Part shown: piece after piece, positions 9,101-15,992 of the stretch
Position numbering within the stretch: the stretch's first letter is position 1
Layout of the letters: the number at the start of each line of letters is the position of its first letter
Assembly: GCA_001603505.1 (NCBI GenBank)
Contig: LUZC01000054.1
Coordinates: 1-39,189, forward strand
Source: Bacteroidales bacterium Bact_11
GTDB taxonomy: Bacteria; Bacteroidota; Bacteroidia; Bacteroidales; UBA932
Reading direction: 5' to 3'
DNA length: 39,189 nt
Made by a program: the position numbers and the translations under genes
Notes under the pieces: generated by a model
The model's database searches: none
Told to the model about the DNA's origin: nothing
Seen by the model: the letters and a program-made list of their open reading frames with translations, nothing else

Positions 9101-9374
9101 AGACGACCGACATGTTGTCGCGCGACGAGGAGGTGAGTTCCTTCAGGCCGTCGACCGACGTAAGTGCGTTCTCGATGATTTTGGTGACATTGGTCTCGAT
9201 TTCGCTGGAAGAAGCGCCCGCGTAGGTGGTCATCACCGTGATGTACGGCGGTTCCATCTCGGGGAACTGGTCGATCGGCAGCTTCGAAAGCGAGTAGAGA
9301 CCGATGATGATGACCGCCACGAAAATCAGGGCGGTGGTCACCGGTTTCTCAATCGCGGTTTTATAAATACTCAT
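6189..9374 (-). CDS. RND efflux permease, HAE-type (AcrB-like)
   Basis: A 1061-residue inner-membrane proton antiporter of the RND superfamily, the motor of a tripartite drug or solute exporter. The N-terminus M-S-I-Y-K-T-A-I-E-K-P-V and L-P-I-D-Q-F-P-E are typical of Bacteroidota family members. The proton-relay pair Asp400-Asp401 in G-M-V-V-D-D-A-I-V-V-L-E-N marks the hydrophobe/amphiphile (HAE) group rather than the heavy-metal CusA group, and the partner lysine is in G-I-V-V-K-N-G-I-V-L-V-D-Y of the second half. Two large periplasmic loops with a repeated layout are present. The adaptor gene lies 3 bp upstream and the PII-like gene overlaps the stop. The substrate cannot be predicted from sequence. 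Confidence 0.95.
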   Translation of the reverse strand: MSIYKTAIEKPVTTALIFVAVIIIGLYSLSKLPIDQFPEMEPPYITVMTTYAGASSSEIETNVTKIIENALTSVDGLKELTSSSRDNMSVVSLELEWGTDRDEASNDIRSYIDMIKSNLPDGCSSPVMFKLNSSLMPIIQYSVMARESYPGLEKIMNDEVVPQLNRINGIGSVSVSGAPDRYVYIDIDQARLDGYNLTLEQVASAISAGNLNMSSGTVKMDKEQYQMQVRGEYGQSSEIADIVVSTTALGQKVFVRDLAAVRDTIKDLSLDEKVDGKDAVRLIVAKKSGSNTVQVCKDVRKELAKLQKSLPSDVEIKMIYDSSEEIENAISSLEESILYALLFVVLVVFFFLGKWRATLIISITIPIALIVAFIYLLMTDSSLNIISLSALTVAIGMVVDDAIVVLENITKHIDRGSSPHEAAIYATNEVWTSVIATTLVIAAVFIPLTMLTGMAGILFKELGWIVTIVVSTSTIVAISLIPMLCSKILKANKVRIDEQGHLIEGVEKKGWYDRTVVGFLDKVDRAYARLLSWCLSHKLVTIVVALVFFGLTMIPMIAGKIGTDFMQSSDNGRLSVTVELQPGTRVEQSVALARELEGRIETLVPEVKRISTSTGSNDESSIGALFSSTTNYKISMTVVCNKKYERQRSIDEIAEVIRQELAQYPEIVEYQCMSSGGMGMGGGSTVDVEIYGYDFDETSLYAAEIRQAIVDNVPGARNVRISRDKDRPELKVVVDKEKAAMHGLTTATVSQYVRNRVAGYTAGFLKEDGDEYNIVVRLKESDRNSISDILNLSIPTATGARIKLSDIASIEEYWAPQTIERKSRQRYVRVMASPYKTSLGELAQSIQAQIDQHTPPSGVSVVLAGDYEDQQKSFSDILTLALLIILLVYIVMASQFESLSKPAVILLAIPFGLSGVVLALWITGTTLDMIAALGVVMLVGIVVKNGIVLVDYTNLMRDRGYALNEAIALSGASRLRPVLMTAFTTLLGMLPMALSQGEGSEMWHPLGIVVIGGLLVSTFITLIIVPVVYGLISRSGERNKAEKRRKEFIFMQLNPDQEEAQ

Positions 9375-9377
9375 CGG

Positions 9378-10394
9378 CTAGTTCTCCTTCGTTACGTTCA
9401 ACTTCACGCCGTCCACCAGTTTGGCCTGCCCGGTGGTGACCAGGCGGTCGCCCTCGTGCAGTTCGTCGCTGATGACCTCGATATCCTGGTCGAAGCGCTG
9501 GCCTAGCTTCACGAACACACGCTTGGCCACACCGTCCTCATCGACGAACACATAGCGGTCGTTCGAACCGGTGAGCTTCAGCACCGACTGGTAGGGCACC
9601 ACCACGGCGCGCGCCACGCCCAACGACATCTTCGTCTTGACATACATGCCCGGACGGAGCTTCAGGCCACCGTTCGGAATGCGAAGGCGGGCCTGAAAGG
9701 TGTGCGAAGCCGGATCGACAGTCGGGTATACGATGTCGATGGTCGCTGGGAAGGTCTCACCGGGATAAATGTCCGACGTAAGCGAAACCTGCATACCTGT
9801 CTTCACGAGCGGAAAGTAATTCTCAGGAATGGCGATCAGGGCCTTGAGCGTATGGATCTGCGTCAGCACGAGAATCGGCTGGCCGCTGTACAGTTCGCCG
9901 TCCTGGTAGTTCTTGGCGGAAATCACGCCGTTGAACGGAGCCCGCACGAAAGTGTTTTTCTCCAGGAAAGCGAGTGTCTCCTTGGTCTGCTCGTAGCTGA
10001 GCTTCGTCTGGTCGTAGGTCTGCTGCGACACGGCGCCGCTTTCGCGGAGCGAGGCGATCCGGTCCATTTCCACACCGAGATTGGCATAAGTCAGCTTGGT
10101 GGTGGTCAGCTGGTTCTGGTCCATCCGCACCAGCAGCGCGCCGGCGCCCACGGAGGTGCCGACCTCCACGTAGATGTGCTCAATCTTGCCGGTCACGGAA
10201 GGGGCCACGTTGAGCGTCTGCCAGCCTTCCAGGGTAGACGAGAATTCCAGTTCACGGGTGATGTCGGAATAAGCGATTGCCGTGGTCTCGACCAGCGCGG
10301 CGCGTTCTTCGGGGGCCTGCTGGGCCTGTTGCCCGCCACAGGATGCGGCCACCAGGGCCGTCAGAAGCAAAAGGGAGAAGATTCTGCTGTTCAT
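9378..10394 (-). CDS. RND efflux periplasmic adaptor (membrane fusion) lipoprotein
   Basis: A 338-residue HlyD/AcrA-type adaptor that bridges the permease and the TolC channel in the periplasm. The signal ends in V-A-A-S-C, so Cys19 is probably lipidated. Next come a lipoyl-like half (V-T-G-K-I-E-H-I-Y-V-E-V-G), a fairly short alpha-hairpin around residues 95-140, the second half-motif (F-V-R-A-P-F-N-G-V-I-S), then beta-barrel segments with L-R-P-G-M-Y-V and a membrane-proximal end. It lies 9 bp behind the TolC gene and 3 bp before the permease, in the usual outer channel-adaptor-pump order. Confidence 0.94.
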   Translation of the reverse strand: MNSRIFSLLLLTALVAASCGGQQAQQAPEERAALVETTAIAYSDITRELEFSSTLEGWQTLNVAPSVTGKIEHIYVEVGTSVGAGALLVRMDQNQLTTTKLTYANLGVEMDRIASLRESGAVSQQTYDQTKLSYEQTKETLAFLEKNTFVRAPFNGVISAKNYQDGELYSGQPILVLTQIHTLKALIAIPENYFPLVKTGMQVSLTSDIYPGETFPATIDIVYPTVDPASHTFQARLRIPNGGLKLRPGMYVKTKMSLGVARAVVVPYQSVLKLTGSNDRYVFVDEDGVAKRVFVKLGQRFDQDIEVISDELHEGDRLVTTGQAKLVDGVKLNVTKEN

Positions 10395-10403
10395 ATGTGT
10401 TTT

Positions 10404-11705
10404 TTATTTATTCAGGAGTTGTTCGAGGGAAACCTGGGCGTTGATGATTTCGAGAAGCGACTGCACGTAGCTGCTCTGGGCCGAGATCAGGTTGGTGCCG
10501 GAGTTGGTGACGTCGAGGCTCGACGCCACGCCGTACTCGTATTTCTTGGCGATGTTGTCGAATACGCGGCGGGCCACCTCCACGTTCTGTTTCTGAATCT
10601 CGTATTTCTCGATGGCGCTGCGCAGGTTATACACCAGCTGGTGATGCTGGACATTGAGGGCAAGTTCCGTGTCTTCCAGCGTATTGAGCTGCTTCTGGTA
10701 GGCCAGGCGGGCATCCTTGACGGCGGCCGCTGCCTTACCGGAAGTGAAGAGCGGGATATTGAGCTGGGCGCCGATCATGTTGGGCGGCGTCATGTTCATC
10801 GTGGGTTCGTCGCTGAAATTGTGTCGGCCGCTGTACTGGTGGTACACGCTCACCGTGGGGCCGTTCGACCAGCCGGTCAGGGCGATCTGCTTGCGGGCCA
10901 GCTCGGTGTTCTGCTTCAGGAGCCGGTAGTCGTAGTTGTTTTCGATGTCGAATTCGGACGACAGCAGCGCGGCGGTCGTGCCGAGGTTGAGCAGGTCGTC
11001 GATGTTCTGGGTAAGGGCAATCTCGACGTCCTCGTCGAGACAGAGCTGGAGCCGCAGCGAGTTGTAAACCATTTCCAGCGAGCGGCGTGCGGAATTGATG
11101 GAACTTTCCATCGTGGCCACCTGCACTTGAAGCTGGTCGGCGTCGGTCTGTTCGGCCACGCCCACGTTCACGGAGTTCTGGGTGATGGCGTGCAGCTTGC
11201 GCATGCTCTCGAGATTCTCTTCGAGCAGGCGGATGGTCTCTTCCGTCACGAGAGCCGAGAAGTAGAGGGTCTCCACCTGGTCGGCGATTTCCTTCTCGCT
11301 CTTTTCAAGGGAGATGTCGGCCATCTTGCGGGAGATATCGGCGATGCCCAGCGACACGATTTGCGCGCCACTCAGCGCGAGCGCGGTCTGCACGTTGAAG
11401 GTGGCATACGGCGGCATCGAAATCTGGATCTGTCCGAGATCCATCTTGTAGCCCATCATGTTGGAGTATGAAGCGCTGGCCGTTACCTGCGGCAGCATGC
11501 TCGCGATGGACTGCCAGCGACTCGCCTGGGCTTTCTGGATGTCGATCGCGGCGTTTTGAAGCGTTCGGTTGTGCTCCACGGCATACTGTTGCGCCTCCGC
11601 CAGGCTGAAGGCCATCTTCAGGTGACCGTCCTGCGCCGAGGCTCCGACGGCACAGAAGCACATCAGCAGCGCAAAGATCCCTTTTTTCAGAACATTCTTA
11701 CTCAT
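10404..11705 (-). CDS. TolC-family outer-membrane efflux protein
   Basis: A 433-residue outer-membrane channel of the OEP family. A signal peptide ends in G-A-S-A-Q near residue 25. The protein shows the internal duplication of the family: long heptad-like helices (for example 60-75 and 150-200, then 330-420) separated by barrel strands such as T-A-S-A-S-Y-S-N and V-S-V-Y-H-Q-Y-S-G. It ends with helical S-L-E-Q-L-L-N-K. It opens the tripartite efflux operon, with the adaptor following after 9 bp. A TAnnTTTG box on this strand (11735-11742) lies about 30 nt upstream. Confidence 0.94.
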   Translation of the reverse strand: MSKNVLKKGIFALLMCFCAVGASAQDGHLKMAFSLAEAQQYAVEHNRTLQNAAIDIQKAQASRWQSIASMLPQVTASASYSNMMGYKMDLGQIQISMPPYATFNVQTALALSGAQIVSLGIADISRKMADISLEKSEKEIADQVETLYFSALVTEETIRLLEENLESMRKLHAITQNSVNVGVAEQTDADQLQVQVATMESSINSARRSLEMVYNSLRLQLCLDEDVEIALTQNIDDLLNLGTTAALLSSEFDIENNYDYRLLKQNTELARKQIALTGWSNGPTVSVYHQYSGRHNFSDEPTMNMTPPNMIGAQLNIPLFTSGKAAAAVKDARLAYQKQLNTLEDTELALNVQHHQLVYNLRSAIEKYEIQKQNVEVARRVFDNIAKKYEYGVASSLDVTNSGTNLISAQSSYVQSLLEIINAQVSLEQLLNK

Positions 11706-11734
11706 TTTGCAGAAAAAAAGCTAACTTAGAAGCG

Positions 11735-11742
11735 CAAAAATA
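11735..11742 (-). promoter_or_regulatory. -7 box of the efflux operon
   Basis: On the minus strand this reads TATTTTTG, a TAnnTTTG box 29 nt before the tolC-family ATG. The 53-bp gap also holds TAACTTAG (11722-11729) on the plus strand, a near match that may drive the divergent barrel gene. The two start regions therefore overlap within about 20 bp, so a regulator bound here could affect both. Confidence 0.5.
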
Positions 11743-11758
11743 CAACAAATTTCACGCC

Positions 11759-12325
11759 ATGAAAAAACTTATTACATTGACGCTGGTTGCCGCCGCCCTG
11801 ATGCTGGCTTCCACCCCCGCCAAAGCCCTCGGAGAACCCTATCCGAAAGGAACCTTCATTGCCGGTGGGTATTTCGGCGTTCTGCCCGGCATCGGCGCCG
11901 CCATCACCGGCGACTATGCCGTTATGACCATCTGGAAAGGCCACCTCACCGGAGGCCTCATGGCCACCTGGAACCGGCAGCCCTACTACGATTTCGACCT
12001 TGACCTGGACCTCGACAACTTCTCGATGGGCGTCAATACGAAAAAGTATTTCCACCATAAGTTCTGTATCGCACCCCGCGTCGCCTACGGACTCAACATC
12101 ACTGACGCGTTCGAAGTCCATGCCGGCCTGATGCTGGGCCTCGGCATCGTCCCCCACGACCACATGGCATTCTGCGTCGGCGATTTCCTGGGCCTGCGCT
12201 ACTTCTTTACCGACAACCTGGCCGCATCGTTCGAGCTGGCACCCCTGTATGCCGTCAAATATCACGACGCCTGGCTTCAGCCTTTCTCCACGTTTGTCAA
12301 CTTCGGCGTAAACTTCAAATTCTAA
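11759..12325 (+). CDS. predicted outer-membrane beta-barrel protein, unknown role
   Basis: A 188-residue protein with a signal peptide (M-K-K-L-I-T-L-T-L-V, cleavage near T-P-A-K-A-L). The mature part is rich in Gly, aromatic and alternating residues, contains the acidic repeat D-F-D-L-D-L-D-L-D-N-F, and ends V-N-F-G-V-N-F-K-F with a C-terminal Phe, as in outer-membrane barrels. The predicted strands would make a small barrel of about eight strands. I do not recognise a named family. It is divergent from the efflux operon and only 6 bp upstream of an M28 peptidase gene, so the two are probably cotranscribed. Confidence 0.75.
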   Translation: MKKLITLTLVAAALMLASTPAKALGEPYPKGTFIAGGYFGVLPGIGAAITGDYAVMTIWKGHLTGGLMATWNRQPYYDFDLDLDLDNFSMGVNTKKYFHHKFCIAPRVAYGLNITDAFEVHAGLMLGLGIVPHDHMAFCVGDFLGLRYFFTDNLAASFELAPLYAVKYHDAWLQPFSTFVNFGVNFKF

Positions 12326-12331
12326 CCGCCC

Positions 12332-13885
12332 ATGAAGCGTTTGTTCTTCCTCTTGCTGGCAGCTGTGGTTGCCAGTGCGGTTTCTGTCCCCGCATCTGCC
12401 CAGGACAAGGTCGTCAAGAAGATCATTGAAATCGGCCAGACCGACAACCGGACCATCGAGCACGACGACTTCCTGGCCAACGTCATCGGCGGCCGGCTCA
12501 TCGGCTCCGCCGCCCTCACCGAGGCCGAAGCCTGGGTCAAGGAGCAGTTCGAGTCGTGGGGCCTGGAAGTGATGGTGCAGGAAGCCGGCCAGATCAATGT
12601 GGGCTTCAACCGCGGGCCCTGGTTCGGCCGGATGCTGAGCGAAGACGGCATGGTGCTGCATTTCGGCACGCCCGCCTACACCGCCGGCACACGCGGCAAA
12701 CAGGCCGGGCACGTGCTCATCGAGCCCAAGAGCCGCCGCGAATTCGACCGCATGAAGGGCGCTCTCAAGGGCGCCTGGGTACTGCTCGACGCCGAGACCA
12801 ATGGCCTGGCCATCGACCGTTCCGCCAAAGCCAACGAGCAGCGTGCCGAAGCCGTCGCCAAGAACGAAGCCATCGACCGCGAGAACAACGAGATCCGCCG
12901 CTGGAACTATGAGCATCCCGACGACCAGAAGGAGTTGAAACCCTATGAGACCGCCGTGGCGCCGTTCTACCAGGAGATGGTCGACGCCGGCGTGCTGGGC
13001 TTCATCCGCTCCGCGAAAGTGCCCCTCCAGGTGCTCTACGACCGCGCCTGCTGTTACGACATCACCATGGAGACGCTCCCCAAGGTATGCGACATCCTGC
13101 TCGACGAAGCCCAGTTCAAGGTCATCCGCGAGAAGGTGCTACGCAAGGACATCTTCCAGCTTGAATTCGATATCCGCAACCACTTCTACCGCGGCCCCGT
13201 GAAATACCACAACGTGATCGGCATCCTGCGCGGCAGCAAGTATCCGAAGGAATACGTGATGGCGGGCGGCCACCTCGACGCCTACGACATCGGCTGCGGC
13301 GCCGTGGACGACGGCAACGGCACTTCTGTGACCATGGAGGCCGCGCGCCTGCTGTGTGCAGCAGGCGCCAAGCCCAAGCGCACCATCCTCTTCTGCATCT
13401 GGACGGGCGAAGAATTCGGCCTGCTCGGCTCGAAGTTCTTCGTGGAGAACAAGACGGTTCCGCTCGACAAGATCTCCAACTATTTCAACCGTGACGGCGG
13501 GCCGCTCTGCGCCACCAGCGTGACGGTTCCTCCGGCCATGTACGACGACTTCGTGGCCGTGTGCAAGCCGCTCGAGAACCTGAATCCCGAATTCCCGTTC
13601 ACGGTCGAGAAGCGGATGGGACCGCCCCAGGCACGTCCTACGCGTGCCGGCGGCAGCGACCACGCCTATTTCTCGATGAACGGCGTGCCGGCCATCTCTT
13701 TCCGCGAAACCGACCCGAAGGGCTACAACTTCGACTACCGAGAGATCTGGCACACCGAACGCGACATCTTCAACAAGGTGATTCCCGAGTACATGGAGCA
13801 CTCGGCTGTCGTCACGGCCGTGACGCTTTACGGCCTGGCCAACCTCGACCACCTGCTTTCCCGGGAAGGACTGTACAAGGATTAA
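12332..13885 (+). CDS. secreted M28-family zinc aminopeptidase
   Basis: A 517-residue exported protein with a signal peptide ending A-S-A-Q. The C-terminal half is an M28 (aminopeptidase Y-like) domain. Its zinc and catalytic residues are readable: G-G-H-L-D (His314, Asp316), G-A-V-D-D-G-N-G-T (Asp326/327), W-T-G-E-E-F-G (Glu360/Glu361), N-R-D-G-G (Asp388) and G-G-S-D-H-A-Y-F (His444). The N-terminal 290 residues include a stretch resembling a PA-type insert (G-A-W-V-L-L-D-A, G-V-L-G-F-I-R-S) that often shapes substrate access. It probably trims peptides in the periplasm or at the surface. Its neighbours, a barrel protein before and a helical protein after, do not reveal the substrate. Confidence 0.9.
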   Translation: MKRLFFLLLAAVVASAVSVPASAQDKVVKKIIEIGQTDNRTIEHDDFLANVIGGRLIGSAALTEAEAWVKEQFESWGLEVMVQEAGQINVGFNRGPWFGRMLSEDGMVLHFGTPAYTAGTRGKQAGHVLIEPKSRREFDRMKGALKGAWVLLDAETNGLAIDRSAKANEQRAEAVAKNEAIDRENNEIRRWNYEHPDDQKELKPYETAVAPFYQEMVDAGVLGFIRSAKVPLQVLYDRACCYDITMETLPKVCDILLDEAQFKVIREKVLRKDIFQLEFDIRNHFYRGPVKYHNVIGILRGSKYPKEYVMAGGHLDAYDIGCGAVDDGNGTSVTMEAARLLCAAGAKPKRTILFCIWTGEEFGLLGSKFFVENKTVPLDKISNYFNRDGGPLCATSVTVPPAMYDDFVAVCKPLENLNPEFPFTVEKRMGPPQARPTRAGGSDHAYFSMNGVPAISFRETDPKGYNFDYREIWHTERDIFNKVIPEYMEHSAVVTAVTLYGLANLDHLLSREGLYKD

Positions 13886-13906
13886 TCATTCAAAAAAACC
13901 GATATC

Positions 13907-14185
13907 ATGACAGAAGTCAAGAAAGAAACCACAGAAACACCGGATCCGCGCGATCTCAATGGCGACGGAACCGTGACCCTGGGTGAAAAGATCCAACACG
14001 CCGCCGAGGTTGCCGGCAAGAAGGTGGGCGAAGTAGCCGACGAAATGGTCGACAACGCCAAGGAACTCTACGCGAAAGCCGCCCCGAAAGCCAAGGAAGT
14101 GATCGGCGAGATCAAGGAGAACGCCGTCGAACTCATGGACAAGGCAAAAGACAAGATCGACTCGCTGAAGGAGAAGAAGGCGTAA
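13907..14185 (+). CDS. small helical protein with an EF-hand-type loop
   Basis: A 92-residue protein with no signal peptide. Residues 16-27 read D-L-N-G-D-G-T-V-T-L-G-E, which has all ligand positions of a canonical 12-residue calcium loop (Asp16, Asn18, Asp20, Thr22, Thr24 backbone, Glu27). The rest is one long, highly charged amphipathic helix region rich in K, E and A with V-x-x-x-A-D-E-M-V-D-N-A-K type repeats, like YtxH or late-embryogenesis-type proteins. A single dockerin-like loop on a helical rod is unusual and I do not know a named family. It starts 21 bp after the M28 gene and is followed by a strong terminator hairpin. Confidence 0.75.
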   Translation: MTEVKKETTETPDPRDLNGDGTVTLGEKIQHAAEVAGKKVGEVADEMVDNAKELYAKAAPKAKEVIGEIKENAVELMDKAKDKIDSLKEKKA

Positions 14186-14206
14186 ACGGCAATTCCCGCT
14201 TAAAGA

Positions 14207-14243
14207 AACTGCCCCGACGTGTTCCGTGCACATCGGGGCAGTT
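14207..14243. terminator. bidirectional intrinsic terminator
   Basis: An 11-bp perfect stem, AACTGCCCCGA (14207-14217) with TCGGGGCAGTT (14233-14243), encloses a 15-nt loop that can pair further. It lies between two convergent genes, the EF-hand-loop protein ending at 14185 and the lipoprotein ending at 14261. T-rich sequence follows on both strands, so it can stop transcription from either side. Confidence 0.85.
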
Positions 14244-14260
14244 ATTATTGATCTATATGG

Positions 14261-15712
14261 CTAAAGCGTATGGATGGGACGGACGGACAGGTAATAATCC
14301 TTGAACTGACCATCTAAATCATAAGCGCTACGGCTGAAAAATAACTCAGAGGCATTATTTGTATCATTGCTGGTACTGGACCAATAATAACCGTTCTGGC
14401 CATAATCGCCACTTGTCGAACTCCCGTAATACATGCCGGCCGCGGGCAGGAATACGGCGCCGGCGTAAATAAGACGGGTGTAATCGTTATTTGAAACAAC
14501 ATCGCCACTACTAATAGTTTTGCCGGCTATTGAGAAATCCCAATTGTCGGGAAGGATGAACAAACCACCCAGATTGTTCTGTCCTTTCAAATAGACAAAG
14601 ATATAGGGAGTTCCGCTACGCCCAATGATTCCGGCCCAATCACTTTCCGACGGAATGCGCCAATAGGAATCGGTATATGCATTCACCTCGCCCCAGGTCA
14701 GCAAGTCGCGATTCCTAGGAGTCCACGGTGTTTCCCAATTATCATAGTTTGTACAATCATATGGATTCTCATTGAATGAATACTCATCACCTTCATCTTT
14801 CTTCCAAATTCTGAGGTTGGTCTTTGCAATTGTTACGCGAGAACCATTACTTACAGAAAAAGCGGGAAGTGAGGCTGATATCTTACGTGCGGCCAGCCTA
14901 TTAGCTTCCCATTTTCCAGAACTGACCTTTATCTGTCGAACAACCGAAAGAACAGGATCACTCCCGGTCCCGGCATAGGCACTAACCTTGAGGCTTTGAT
15001 ATGTTCCCACAGGAACGGGAATACTAATCACAAGATTATCTGTCCAACTATTCGCATCCAATCCGGTTATTGTGACAATACTGTTTCCTGCTGCCGTAGA
15101 TGTCTCAATTATCTTATTACCCTGGGCATCTTCTCCAAGCGTAAAAACTCCTTGAACCTGTTTATTACCAAAATCCACTTTCAGATAGCTGGTGTGGGGC
15201 GGAATATTATTGACCGTGATGCGGAGCAGGGCGCAGAGCTGCTTGAACGCAAGGGTCGTCCCCGGACTGTTTACGGCTATCATCGGGCAAGGCGTCACTT
15301 CTCCCGTTACCTGAGCCAAAGTGTACGAGGCCGGCAATGTGATTGTGGGCACAGTCGTGCCGCTGACAATCGTATACGGATAAAATGCATAATTCGTCCT
15401 GTCTGCATCATCAAAGGCATTCTCCCCGCTGAAAGAGAAAGTGGCTGTGGCACCGTCAAAAGTAGTCAACACATCTGAAACCTTATATCCCGAATTTGTA
15501 TTAACTACAATCTGGTCTCCTGCGTTCCAATAAAAAGATGCATCAGTGCCGTCAATGCTTGCCTTGGTAGCATTTTCATTCGCATCTGCCCGAATATAAG
15601 TAACTTTCGGCTGCTGCGGTTCTTCATCCTCAGGCGTAATGACATTGATGTTGCAGGCGGCAACCATGCAGCAGATTATGGCCGCCAAGAAATACATTTT
15701 GAACTGTTTCAT
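14261..15712 (-). CDS. fimbrillin-like surface lipoprotein
   Basis: A 483-residue lipoprotein; the signal ends in M-V-A-A-C, so Cys20 is the likely lipid site. The start at 15712 is fixed by a strong AAGGAGG six bases upstream; a longer in-frame start at 15745 is not used. Residues about 40-300 resemble the Bacteroidota fimbrillin/Mfa-like fold (K-A-S-I-D-G-T-D-A-S-F-Y-W-N-A-G-D-Q-I, Y-A-F-Y-P-Y, F-K-Q-L-C-A-L-L-R-I-T-V). The C-terminal 180 residues resemble the major-paralogous domain seen in Fibrobacter and Bacteroidales surface proteins (Y-W-R-I-P-S-E-S-D-W, G-Y-Y-W-S-S-T, ending Y-Y-L-S-V-R-P-I). It is visibly AT-richer than its neighbours, a hint of transfer. It is preceded by a coupled 41-codon gene. 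Confidence 0.8.
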   Translation of the reverse strand: MKQFKMYFLAAIICCMVAACNINVITPEDEEPQQPKVTYIRADANENATKASIDGTDASFYWNAGDQIVVNTNSGYKVSDVLTTFDGATATFSFSGENAFDDADRTNYAFYPYTIVSGTTVPTITLPASYTLAQVTGEVTPCPMIAVNSPGTTLAFKQLCALLRITVNNIPPHTSYLKVDFGNKQVQGVFTLGEDAQGNKIIETSTAAGNSIVTITGLDANSWTDNLVISIPVPVGTYQSLKVSAYAGTGSDPVLSVVRQIKVSSGKWEANRLAARKISASLPAFSVSNGSRVTIAKTNLRIWKKDEGDEYSFNENPYDCTNYDNWETPWTPRNRDLLTWGEVNAYTDSYWRIPSESDWAGIIGRSGTPYIFVYLKGQNNLGGLFILPDNWDFSIAGKTISSGDVVSNNDYTRLIYAGAVFLPAAGMYYGSSTSGDYGQNGYYWSSTSNDTNNASELFFSRSAYDLDGQFKDYYLSVRPIHTL

Positions 15713-15715
15713 AGT

Positions 15716-15725
15716 AACCTCCTTA
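15716..15725 (-). promoter_or_regulatory. stop codon/Shine-Dalgarno overlap
   Basis: On the minus strand the stop TAA of the 41-codon gene is part of TAAGGAGG, a full anti-SD match placed six bases before the lipoprotein ATG. Strong SD sites are rare in Bacteroidota, and most genes in this window have none. The overlap is arranged for termination-reinitiation. Confidence 0.75.
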
Positions 15726-15848
15726 TGCATCGACATCCCAACCATTGAATCCTTCTGCCGAAGTAGTCGTAATCGAGTTCTGCAGCAGCGAGCCGTTAAC
15801 TTTCATTTCAATCGCCTCACAGACAGGCGATTCGTAATTCTTTTTCAT
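15723..15848 (-). CDS. 41-residue peptide encoded ahead of the lipoprotein
   Basis: A short gene translating to 41 residues: it begins M-K-K-N-Y-E-S-P-V-C-E, continues I-E-M-K-V-N-G-S-L-L-Q-N-S, and ends G-F-N-G-W-D-V-D-A. The layout (M-K-K-x-Y-x-x-P, a short amphipathic strand, a L-L-Q/x-S motif, then a Gly/Asp-rich tail) is one I recognise from many tiny Bacteroidales ORFs next to surface-protein genes, most of them unannotated and without known function. It has no classical signal peptide. A good promoter lies upstream with a predicted leader of about 31 nt, and its stop codon overlaps the SD of the lipoprotein gene. An 8-bp hairpin (15810-15817 with 15825-15832) lies inside the reading frame. 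Confidence 0.7.
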   Translation of the reverse strand: MKKNYESPVCEAIEMKVNGSLLQNSITTTSAEGFNGWDVDA

Positions 15849-15882
15849 ATCTTTTTATACTTTAACCTCAATTTTGAGCGCG

Positions 15883-15913
15883 CAAAAGTACAAATTATTT
15901 TGAATCTCCCAAA
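15883..15913 (-). promoter_or_regulatory. promoter of the peptide-lipoprotein unit
   Basis: Minus strand: TTTG (15910-15913), a 19-nt spacer, then TACTTTTG (15883-15890), a full match to the Bacteroidota -33/-7 consensus. Transcription should start near 15879, giving a leader of about 31 nt before the 41-codon gene. Confidence 0.75.
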
Positions 15914-15933
15914 AAAGGGGTGTAAGAGAGTAT

Positions 15934-15967
15934 GGGGATTAGCCGCCACCACTGGCGGCTTTTCCCC
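15934..15967. repeat. hairpin next to the nested palindrome
   Basis: AGCCGCCA and TGGCGGCT (15941-15960) form an 8-bp stem with a 4-nt loop. After a symmetrical TT/TT internal loop, GGGGA (15934-15938) pairs with TCCCC (15963-15967). A further imperfect hairpin (CCCC-GCC-TCC-GGC-GGGG, 15964-15983) adjoins it. These stand between the lipoprotein promoter and the four-arm element. Confidence 0.6.
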
Positions 15968-15992
15968 TGCGCCTCCGGCGGGGTCCTTACGA

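Noticed and set aside
9702-11471. 589-codon open frame on the plus strand
   Set aside because: It is antisense to the adaptor and TolC genes, crosses their junction, and has the His/Gly/Val/Arg-rich composition of an antisense frame in GC-rich DNA.
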